Positions 15,354 through 22,900 of a stretch of 30,113 nt of DNA are shown here, one piece after another. The stretch is from JAQVCM01 sp040403095 (GTDB lineage Bacteria > Bacteroidota > Bacteroidia > Flavobacteriales_D > Crocinitomicaceae): NCBI GenBank assembly GCA_040403095.1, contig JBBALI010000042.1, positions 1 to 30,113 on the forward strand, read 5' to 3'. Position 1 is the stretch's first letter. Each line of letters starts with the position of its first letter. Both the position numbers and the translations under genes were made by a program. Under the pieces are notes generated by a model. That model made no database searches. It saw only the letters and a program-made list of their open reading frames with translations, and had not been told where the DNA came from.

Positions 15354-15815
15354 ATGGCCAATACATTTTCTCAAATTTACATTCAAATTGTATTCTCCGT
15401 GAAAGGGCGGCAAAACCTGATTGAAAAAGCATGGAGAGATGAATTGCACAAATACATTTGCGGGACAATTTCGGCAAAAGAACAAAAGGTTTATGCCATT
15501 GGCGGTGTTGCTGATCATATTCATATTCTTGTCAGCATCAAACCAAATATCTCCATCTCAGACCTTGTGCGAGACATTAAGGCTAATTCGTCTAGATGGA
15601 TCAACGAAAAAAATCTCGTTGATGGAAAATTTCAATGGCAAGAAGGTTTTGGGGCTTTTTCCTATTCTTTTTCGGCTTTGGATAATGTAATCAATTATGT
15701 ATTAAATCAGGAGAAACACCATGAAATGCAAACGTTTAAAAAAGAATATTTGGATTTACTGGACAAATTCAATATCGAGCATGACGAAAAATATTTATTT
15801 GATTGGGTGTCGTAA
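15354..15815 (+). CDS. REP-associated tyrosine transposase (RAYT), IS200-like TnpA
   Basis: Y1 HUH single-strand transposase of 153 residues. The metal-binding HxH is in GVADHIHILV (H55, H57) and the catalytic tyrosine is Y115 in VINYVLNQEKHH. The opening MANTFSQIYIQIVFSVKGR is typical of Bacteroidota IS200-like proteins. The gene seems intact. No IS200-type end pair flanking the gene was recognised; instead a hairpin cluster precedes it. This fits a domesticated RAYT that acts on REP sequences rather than a free insertion sequence. No accessory tnpB is present. Confidence 0.88.
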   Translation: MANTFSQIYIQIVFSVKGRQNLIEKAWRDELHKYICGTISAKEQKVYAIGGVADHIHILVSIKPNISISDLVRDIKANSSRWINEKNLVDGKFQWQEGFGAFSYSFSALDNVINYVLNQEKHHEMQTFKKEYLDLLDKFNIEHDEKYLFDWVS

Positions 15816-15890
15816 ATTCGCTTCGATTGAGGGTTTTTGTACTTTTTAATTCCAAAAGAAACCAATATCTTTACACCCAAATTCAAAAAA

Positions 15891-16217
15891 ATGGCAGCAG
15901 ATATTATCGTAAAAATCATTGACAGAGAAGGCGTTTCACACGAATTAACAGCTCCAACTGACATGAGCATGAACATCATGGAATTGTGTAAATCTTACGA
16001 TTTGCCGGTGAAAGGTGAGTGTGGAGGAATGGCGATGTGTGCTACTTGTCAGTGTTACCTAGAATCTGATACCAAGCTTGATCCTCAAGGAGATGCAGAA
16101 TTAGATATGCTTGACCAAGCGTTTTATGTGAAACCAAATTCTCGATTAGGTTGCCAAATTCACATCTCAGAAGAAATCGACGGAATCGTTTTGAGATTGG
16201 CGCCAGAAGCTGAATAG
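15891..16217 (+). CDS. [2Fe-2S] ferredoxin, adrenodoxin type
   Basis: I chose the ATG at 15891; the longer frame to 15837 has no family-like N-terminus. The 108-residue protein has the cluster ligands Cys44, Cys50 and Cys53 (C-x5-C-x2-C, in GECGGMAMCATC) and Cys88 (RLGCQI), the adrenodoxin spacing, plus an extra Cys55. It carries electrons in the cytoplasm, for example for Fe-S cluster assembly or hydroxylases. A TATCTTTA sequence at 15866-15873 resembles a -7 element. It is convergent with nadE, with 8 bases between stops, so it is transcribed alone. Confidence 0.93.
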   Translation: MAADIIVKIIDREGVSHELTAPTDMSMNIMELCKSYDLPVKGECGGMAMCATCQCYLESDTKLDPQGDAELDMLDQAFYVKPNSRLGCQIHISEEIDGIVLRLAPEAE

Positions 16218-16225
16218 AATCGATT

Positions 16226-17002
16226 TTACTTTTTTAAATTTGCTGGGATTTCACACACTGGAATCGCTTCCATTTTGTGTTTATTTACGGTATTGAATCT
16301 GCGGTAAATCACCAACACTTCTTTTTCTCTCTCAGTTAATGCGTTTTCATCGCCACTGAAATCCATCGCCCACTCCAATTCTGGATAGGTAGCACCAATT
16401 TGATCTTCATCGCTTCGGCCATCTTCCCACAAACCATCTGTAGGTTTGGCAACTTGAATCGAATTTACAACTTCCAAATATTTCGCCAAACCAAAAACTT
16501 CTGTCTTCGTCAAATCGGCAATTGGACTGATATCTACTCCGCCGTCGCCATATTTGGTGAAAAATCCAACTCCAAAATCTTCAATTTTATTTCCTGTTCC
16601 TGCAACCAATAAACCGTTGCTTTGTCCCAAAGCATACAAAGTCATCATGCGCAAACGAGAGCGACTATTGGCCATTGAAAGAAAATTTTGTGCTGTTTCT
16701 TGCGGTAGAATTGCTTCAAAAGCACCAAAGGTTTCTGTCAAATTCAAATCGATCGATTCAACATTGGAAAAACGAGATTTTAGGTTTTCGATGTGTTCTG
16801 TCGCACGTTGAAATTCTGCGACAGTTTGGCGAATCGGCATACTCAATGCGAGTACTTTCTTACCCGTTTGCGCACAAAGCATGGAAGTAACAGCAGAATC
16901 AACTCCGCCAGAAATTCCAATGATAAAACCATTCATTTTTGCATTTTCAGCATACTTTGAAAGCCAATTTACAATGTGTTCGTTTATTCCTTTAAAATCC
17001 AA
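16226..17002 (-). CDS. nadE: NAD synthetase, ammonia-dependent
   Basis: Adenylates nicotinate adenine dinucleotide and amidates it to NAD. The ATP-pyrophosphatase P-loop SGGVDS is at residues 31-36. Further family marks are NSRSRLRMMTLYALGQ, GTGNKIEDFGVGFFTKYGDG and PIADLTKTEV. The 258 residues lack an N-terminal glutaminase domain, so free ammonia is the nitrogen donor. It follows the outer-membrane protein gene by 10 bases on the minus strand. nadE beside gldB is, as I recall, a recurring arrangement in Flavobacteriia. Confidence 0.95.
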   Translation of the reverse strand: MDFKGINEHIVNWLSKYAENAKMNGFIIGISGGVDSAVTSMLCAQTGKKVLALSMPIRQTVAEFQRATEHIENLKSRFSNVESIDLNLTETFGAFEAILPQETAQNFLSMANSRSRLRMMTLYALGQSNGLLVAGTGNKIEDFGVGFFTKYGDGGVDISPIADLTKTEVFGLAKYLEVVNSIQVAKPTDGLWEDGRSDEDQIGATYPELEWAMDFSGDENALTEREKEVLVIYRRFNTVNKHKMEAIPVCEIPANLKK

Positions 17003-17012
17003 AATCTGTTGC

Positions 17013-17804
17013 TTAAAATAAAACAGAAACTTTCAACATCAATTGAGATTGTGTCGCAGCATTGGAGAAAAATTTATTTCCGTCAATCAAGGAACTGGTA
17101 TACAAACTCATTTTATCTTCTTTCGGTGAATAATACAAAGGCGTAAATCCATAGTAATAACCCAATTCAGCCATTAAACAAGTTGAACCTGTGAAATTCC
17201 ACTCTGCTCCTCCGCACAACCCAATTGAACCTTTGTAAAACAACATTTCGTTTTTGCGTTTCATGTTTTCATTTTTGCTTTCCACCGCGGTTCCATTGGC
17301 AAAAGTAAAACCTACATCATTTGATTTTGAATCTGCCAAAATACTGTGTCTCAAACCAAATTTTCCGAAATATCTGAAATAACCAATAAAATTGGTTCTA
17401 AACAAAAACATCGTAGGAATGGAAATGTATTTCGCGCTTTGTGTTCTTTCAGTCAATTGAAAAACAGAATTATTTGTTCCCCATTCGCCTTTTCTAATAA
17501 TTTCAGTATCGTTAAATTTGTAGAAAACAGGATTTGCAGAGCTTGCTGCATATTTCGTAGTAGAAATATCAAATTCTAACCCTGTATTGAAAGAAATGTT
17601 TTCATTGATGTTGAAGTTTAAATTTGCTCCAATATTAAAATCTCCACCAATTCCATTGGTACTAAGATTCTTGGTTCCCATTTTTTGAAAATTCATTCCG
17701 GTTCCGATAATCAAACCAGCTTGTATTTTCTTTGTAGCTGCATCTTGCGCTTTTGACGATAAAGCGATACTCAAACCAATCACTGTAAATAGAATTTTTT
17801 TCAT
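17013..17804 (-). CDS. Outer-membrane beta-barrel protein
   Basis: A 263-residue protein with a signal peptide (MKKILFTVIGLSIALSSKAQ, cut after SKAQ) and alternating polar/hydrophobic strands, for instance NIGANLNFNINENISFNTGL. It ends in the strand LMLKVSVLF with C-terminal Phe, the usual Bam signal. It resembles the broad Bacteroidota porin-family/beta-barrel group (PF13568-like). Cargo or ligand is unknown. It is upstream of nadE with only 10 bases between them, so they share a transcript. It is divergent from gldB; the 94-base gap holds overlapping candidate promoters. Confidence 0.8.
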   Translation of the reverse strand: MKKILFTVIGLSIALSSKAQDAATKKIQAGLIIGTGMNFQKMGTKNLSTNGIGGDFNIGANLNFNINENISFNTGLEFDISTTKYAASSANPVFYKFNDTEIIRKGEWGTNNSVFQLTERTQSAKYISIPTMFLFRTNFIGYFRYFGKFGLRHSILADSKSNDVGFTFANGTAVESKNENMKRKNEMLFYKGSIGLCGGAEWNFTGSTCLMAELGYYYGFTPLYYSPKEDKMSLYTSSLIDGNKFFSNAATQSQLMLKVSVLF

Positions 17805-17845
17805 CTTATAAGAATTTCAAAGGTTATCAAAAATTTGTTCCTCAG

Positions 17846-17876
17846 TTCGCAATTTGCGCGAATATGATTACTTTTG
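17846..17876 (+). promoter_or_regulatory. Putative promoter of gldB-gldC
   Basis: TACTTTTG (17869-17876) matches TAnnTTTG exactly, and TTCG (17846-17849) lies 19 bases before it, one mismatch from TTTG. The transcript would start about 17 bases before the gldB ATG. On the other strand CAAATTTA (17881-17888) reads TAAATTTG, a candidate -7 for the outer-membrane protein/nadE operon. Confidence 0.45.
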
Positions 17877-17898
17877 ACTACAAATTTAAAGAATTTTA

Positions 17899-18909
17899 AT
17901 GACCCGTAAAAGCATTTTATCTATTGGTTTCGGAATCTTGTTGCTCAGTGCGTGTACAAGTGACCCTTTGGAGGTGGACTCAAGCAACATTGAAGTGGAA
18001 CTGAATTTTGTGAATTTAGATTCCATTTTCTATCATGTTCCATCAACCGAATTGAAAAAATCGATTGAATCTACTTCTGTGAATGAGAACGAAATATTGG
18101 CATACGAGTTGGGGCAATGCATCGGCGTTGGACCATTTAGTGACTCTGGAACTGCAGCGCGCATCAAGCTCTTTACTTTCGACCAATTTATCAGTCAAAT
18201 TGAAAAAGAAATTGAAGCTAAATTCAACAATTTATCGCCACAAAAAACGAAAATCACCAATGGATTCAAGGCGCTGAAATACCATTTTCCAGATGGAAAA
18301 ATACCTCAAAATATTGTTTTCATGAATTCACTTTTCGCCAGCAATGCTTTTGCCACAGAAAATGAAATTGGTATTGGTTTGGAAAGATATCTGGGACCAA
18401 AATCACCAGTGATAAAGAAAGTTCCTGACCCTATTTTTCAGTGGATCAAAGATGGAATGGAAGCGAAATTCATGGAACGAGACGTTTTGACCGCCTGGAT
18501 CATGACGCATTATGTTTCGGAGGTTAAAGGAAATACAGCTGAACAAATGATTCGCTGGGGGAAAATATTGTATCTCACAGAAGCTGCTTTACCTAACGAA
18601 GACGAATCCATTGTAATGCGTTACTCCAAAGCAGACTTCGAATATGCGCAAAAAAACGAATATGCTTTTTGGCAATTTTTGGTGAAAGAGAAAATGTTGT
18701 TTTCCGAAAAAGAACGCGACCATTCTAATTTCCTGAACGAAGGACCTTTCACAATAGGTTTACCACAAGAAAGTCCTGATCGTATGGGTCAATTTATTGG
18801 TTGGAAAATGATTCATTCATACATGACTGAAAATCCAGACATGACTTTGAAAGACTTAGTTGATTTACCTTATACAGAAATTTTACAAGCCTACGAAATC
18901 GCAGAATAA
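17899..18909 (+). CDS. gldB: Gliding motility lipoprotein GldB
   Basis: A 336-residue lipoprotein: signal MTRKSILSIGFGILL, lipobox LSAC with Cys19. The body has the GldB hallmarks IVFMNSLFASNAFATENEIGIGLERYLG, split by family-typical spacing from WGKILYLTEAALPN and, near the end, GQFIGWKMIHSYMTENP. GldB is needed for gliding in Flavobacterium johnsoniae, where the gld genes support the type IX secretion/gliding machinery; its exact molecular role is unsettled. gldC follows after 77 bases, and nadE lies on the other side, the arrangement I recall from other Flavobacteriia. It is complete and uninterrupted, although the recognition is by motif and not by alignment. Confidence 0.9.
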   Translation: MTRKSILSIGFGILLLSACTSDPLEVDSSNIEVELNFVNLDSIFYHVPSTELKKSIESTSVNENEILAYELGQCIGVGPFSDSGTAARIKLFTFDQFISQIEKEIEAKFNNLSPQKTKITNGFKALKYHFPDGKIPQNIVFMNSLFASNAFATENEIGIGLERYLGPKSPVIKKVPDPIFQWIKDGMEAKFMERDVLTAWIMTHYVSEVKGNTAEQMIRWGKILYLTEAALPNEDESIVMRYSKADFEYAQKNEYAFWQFLVKEKMLFSEKERDHSNFLNEGPFTIGLPQESPDRMGQFIGWKMIHSYMTENPDMTLKDLVDLPYTEILQAYEIAE

Positions 18910-18919
18910 TAAATATCAA

Positions 18920-18970
18920 TTGACAGATTCAACAAACAAAAACAAAGATAAAACACTGATTATCTGTCAA
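18920..18970. repeat. 9-base perfect inverted repeat between gldB and gldC
   Basis: TTGACAGAT (18920-18928) and ATCTGTCAA (18962-18970) are exact inverted repeats around a 33-base A-rich loop. They fill the gldB-gldC gap and end 16 bases before the gldC ATG. No run of T follows on the plus strand, so it is not a terminator for this operon. It could form an RNA stem that affects gldC translation. Confidence 0.5.
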
Positions 18971-18986
18971 AAAAAATCAAATCATC

Positions 18987-19337
18987 ATGGAAGAAGAAAA
19001 AAAAATAGTTAAAACCTCAGAAATTAAAATCAACGTTGGAGTAAACGAAAACCACGTGCCAATGCGCATGATGTGGAATGCCACCGACGGAAATATTGAA
19101 AATGCTGAGGCACGTGCTTTGTTGCTTTCAGTTTGGGATCCAAAAGCGAAAAACACATTGAAAATTGATTTATGGACAGACGAAATGTCTATCGAAGAAA
19201 TGAAACAATTTTTCCACCAAACGCTTTTGACCATGGCTGATACATTTGAAAAAGCAACCGGAGAAACCAAAATTTGCGAGGATTTGAGAGATTATTGCTT
19301 TCATTTCGCAGATAAAATGGAGATAATGCCAGAGTGA
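18987..19337 (+). CDS. gldC: Gliding motility protein GldC
   Basis: A 116-residue soluble protein without signal peptide or membrane helix. It carries the GldC pattern: VNENHVPMRMMWNATDG near the start, LLLSVWDPKAKNTLKIDLWT in the middle and MKQFFHQTLLTMADTFEKAT later. GldC is a cytoplasmic accessory factor that improves gliding in F. johnsoniae; its mechanism is unknown. It is the second gene of gldB-gldC, separated by a gap that holds an inverted repeat. The length matches the family. Confidence 0.93.
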   Translation: MEEEKKIVKTSEIKINVGVNENHVPMRMMWNATDGNIENAEARALLLSVWDPKAKNTLKIDLWTDEMSIEEMKQFFHQTLLTMADTFEKATGETKICEDLRDYCFHFADKMEIMPE

Positions 19338-19349
19338 TTTTTGGTGAAA

Positions 19350-19421
19350 GCCACGGATTCACGGATTTAGAAAAGGATTTTGATAAAAGATTTTTCAAAA
19401 AATAATCCGTGCATCCTTGGC
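19350..19421. repeat. 72-base imperfect palindromic element (REP/MITE-like)
   Basis: GCCACGGATTCACGGATT (19350-19367) and AATCCGTGCATCCTTGGC (19404-19421) are 18-base inverted repeats with two mismatches around a 36-base A+T-rich loop. Each arm contains an internal CACGGATT-type repeat. It starts 13 bases after the gldC stop. The length and dyad suggest a small mobile or REP-type element, which may also act as a transcript end. Confidence 0.55.
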
Positions 19422-19503
19422 AAAAAAAACATCATCCTTTCAATCCAAAAGTTAAATTTTAACAAATAAGTTAATTACTGAAATTTTGAATCATTTTTTG
19501 ATG

Positions 19504-19511
19504 TAACTTTG
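19504..19511 (+). promoter_or_regulatory. Possible -7 element directly before a GTG start
   Basis: TAACTTTG matches TAnnTTTG exactly and ends 5 bases before the GTG at 19517. If it is used, the metal-efflux operon transcript would begin at or next to the start codon. The nearest TTTG upstream (19485-19488) is only 15 bases away, shorter than usual, so the promoter call is tentative. Confidence 0.35.
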
Positions 19512-19516
19512 ATTCA

Positions 19517-19900
19517 GTGAAAAAGACAATTGCCATATTATTTATTAGTCTTTACGTGCTTTCCACCACGGAGTTGAATCAATTTTTCAAACTTCCAGTT
19601 CTTTTTGAGCACTTTTCTGAGCACAAAACGGAAAACAAAAACATCACTTTTCTTCAATTTTTAAAAATCCACTACCAAGGAAATCACGCGCCTGACAGTG
19701 ATGATCTAAAAGATAAAAGATTGCCTTTCAAATCTCATGGAAATTCATTTTCTACGCAGATTTTTGCGGTTTTACCTGCTTTTTCTGAAATTGATATTCC
19801 TGTGTTTTCTGATAACAACAAAAGTGTAGCCATACACAAGAATCAATTCATTCCAACACTTCAACTAGAATCTATCTGGCAACCGCCCAAATCCTGTTAA
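19517..19900 (+). CDS. Small secreted protein at the head of the metal-efflux cluster
   Basis: A 127-residue protein with a GTG start; there is no internal ATG in frame, so GTG is the best choice. The N-terminus MKKTIAILFISLYVLSTTEL is a signal-like hydrophobic segment. The mature part has histidine- and acid-rich stretches (LFEHFSEHKTENKN; HYQGNHAPDSDD) and ends WQPPKSC. Small proteins of this pattern, with a 'FxxHKxxN' segment and a C-terminal WQPPK, are common just before CusA/CzcA fusion genes in Bacteroidota. The His-rich segments could bind metal in the periplasm; that is inference, and I know of no assigned function. Confidence 0.75.
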   Translation: MKKTIAILFISLYVLSTTELNQFFKLPVLFEHFSEHKTENKNITFLQFLKIHYQGNHAPDSDDLKDKRLPFKSHGNSFSTQIFAVLPAFSEIDIPVFSDNNKSVAIHKNQFIPTLQLESIWQPPKSC

Positions 19901-19989
19901 TTATTCAGTGTCAACACTTGTAAGTCATTTCATATAAATGTTTTGAGCGATTGCAAGGTGTTTTTATTCACCAATAATTAATAGAATTT

Positions 19990-22900
19990 ATGCTTAATAA
20001 AATCATTGAGTTTTCTATTAAAAACAAATTAATCGTTGGGATTTTTACGATAGCTTTGTTTTTGTATGGAATTTTCGAAGTCACCAAACTGCCAATTGAT
20101 GCAGTTCCTGACATCACCAATAACCAAGTTCAAGTAATCACCGTTGCACCTTCTTTTGGCGCGGTTGACATTGAACGTCTTGTCACTTTTCCCATCGAAC
20201 AAGCGAGTAACAACATTCCCGGATTGAAAGAAATTAGAAGTTTTTCTAGATTCGGATTATCCGTTGTCACCATCGTTTTTGACGACGAAACCGACATTTA
20301 TTTCGCCCGTCAGCAAGTGAATGAAAGACTTCAACAAGTGCAACAAGATATCCCAAAAGGCATTGGAACGCCTAAATTAGGACCAGTATCAACAGGTTTG
20401 GGAGAAATTTATCAATATGCAATCCGAACAGAGAAAGGTTACGAAGATAAATACAGCGTTACCGATTCAAGAACGATTCAAGATTGGATTGTAAGACGGC
20501 AATTATTAGGCGTAAAAGGTGTTGCAGAAGTCAGCAGTTTTGGTGGAAAACTCAAACAATACGAAATTGCCATCGACCCCAATAAACTGCAGGCTCTTGG
20601 AATTACCGTTGATGATGTTTTCAGCGCCTTGGAAAAAAACAACCAAAATACTGGTGGCGCTTACATTGAAAAGGGGGCAAGTGTTTTGTATATCCGAAGC
20701 GAGGGATTGGTCAAAAACATTGCGGACATTCAAAACATTGCTGTAAAAAGTTTGGAAAATGGAACACCGCTTTTTATTAGAAATGTCGCAGAAGTAAAAT
20801 TTGGTTTCGCAACGCGTTATGGCGCAATGACTTTCAACGGAGACAAAGAAGTTTCAGGTGCTGTGGTCATGATGTTAAAAGGTGCAAACAGCAACGAAGT
20901 GATTCAAAGCATCAGAACACGTGTTGAAGAAATTCAGAAAATTTTGCCAGAAGGCGTTGTGATTGATCCGTTTTTGGATCGCACAAAAATGGTCAATAAT
21001 GCGATTGGAACAGTTGAATCAAACTTGCTAGAAGGTGCGTTAATTGTGATTTTTGTTTTAGTGCTTTTTCTTGGGAATTTCCGTGCTGGATTATTGGTTG
21101 CGTCTGTCATTCCTTTGGCAATGCTATTTGCAATCATTTTAATGAATATTTTCCACGTCAGCGGAAACTTGATGAGTTTGGGTGCATTGGATTTTGGTTT
21201 GATTGTTGATGGCGCCGTAATTATTGTCGAAGCAGTGATGCATCAATTGCACAAAAAAAATCAATTGTCTAACAATGATTTCAGTCAACTGGAAATGGAC
21301 AGTCAAGTAAAGAACGCGGCCGGAAAAATGATGAATAGTGCCGTTTTTGGTCAAATTATCATTTTGATTGTCTACTTGCCCATTTTCACTTTGCAAGGAA
21401 TTGAAGGAAAAATGTTTAAACCAATGGCGCAAACAGTTGGATTTGCTTTACTTGGCGCGTTTATCCTTTCATTAACATACATTCCAATGATGAGCACCTT
21501 GGTTTTGAGCAAGAAAAAAGGACACAAAGACAATATATCTGACAGAATGATGAATCGTTTGGGCAACAGTTACCGCTCAAGATTAGCAAAAATCATTCAA
21601 TTTCCAAAAACGGTCATCGCAATAGTTTTAATACTTTTTGCATCTTCAATCTATATCATGAGCACCTTGGGTGGAGAGTTTATTCCATCGATTGAAGAAG
21701 GAGATTTTGCGATTGAAGCGAGGGTTTTACCCGGAAGTAATTTGAATACTTCCATTGAAAACATCAATAAAGTTGCGAAAATTTTGAAAAATCGCTTTCC
21801 TGAAGTGAACAAAGTGGTCACCAAAATCGGAAGTGGTGAAGTACCAACTGACCCGATGCCAATGGATTGCGGAGACATGATTGTTTCGCTGAAAGACAAA
21901 CATGAATGGACTTCCGCAAGTTCTTTCGATGAATTGGCTGAAAAAATGACCTTAGCTGCACAAGAAGTTCCTGGTGTAACAACAAGTTTTCAATATCCTG
22001 TGCAAATGCGATTCAATGAATTGATGACAGGAGCGCGACAAGATGTAGTTTGTAAAATCTACGGAGAAAACCTAGACACTTTGGCCCGTTATGCGAAAAA
22101 GCTAAGCGAATTGGTTAAAACCGTGAAAGGAACGGACGAAATTTATTTAGAAGCTTTGATGGGCTTGCCACAAATTATAATCGATTACAACCGAGATGCG
22201 ATGGCGCAATACAATATTAACATTTCGGATGTCAATCGGGTAATTAACACTGCGTTCGCAGGTCAAAGCAGTGGACTGATTTTCGAAGATGAAAAACGTT
22301 TTGACTTAGTTGTAAGATTAGACAGCAAAAAGCGAGAAAGTTTGGAAGATGTTCAAAATCTGCTAATTCCAACACCAAGCGGATCACAAGTCCCACTCTA
22401 TCAATTGGCAAAAGTCGAATTGAAAGACGGACCAAATCAAATTCAGCGTGAGGATGCCAAACGGCGTGTGATTGTAGGTTTCAACGTGAAAGACCGAGAT
22501 GTGGAAAGTATCGTAACTGAATTGCAACAAAAAACGAATGAAAAGTTGGAATTACCTGATGGGTATTCAGTTCAATTTGGTGGCGCTTTCGAAAACTTGA
22601 ATGCAGCGAAAGAACGATTGACGATTGCAGTTCCCGTTTCTTTATTTTTGATTTTCTTACTGTTGTATTTTGCATTCAAATCGATTAAACAAGGATTGTT
22701 AATCTATTCAGCGATTCCGCTTTCTGCCATTGGTGGAATATTGCTATTGGCTGCGCGTGGCATGCCATTCAGCATCAGTGCAGGAGTTGGTTTCATCGCC
22801 CTTTTTGGAATCGCAGTGTTGAATGGAATTGTGCTCATTGCAGAATTCAATCGCATCAAAGAAGCCGGCGAAACTTCTGTCATTCAAATTGTGCTCAACG

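Noticed and set aside
19901..19989. Terminator between the small secreted protein and the pump (AACACTTG / CAAGGTGTT followed by T's)
   Set aside because: The stem needs a bulge and a loop of over 30 bases; the evidence is too weak to call.
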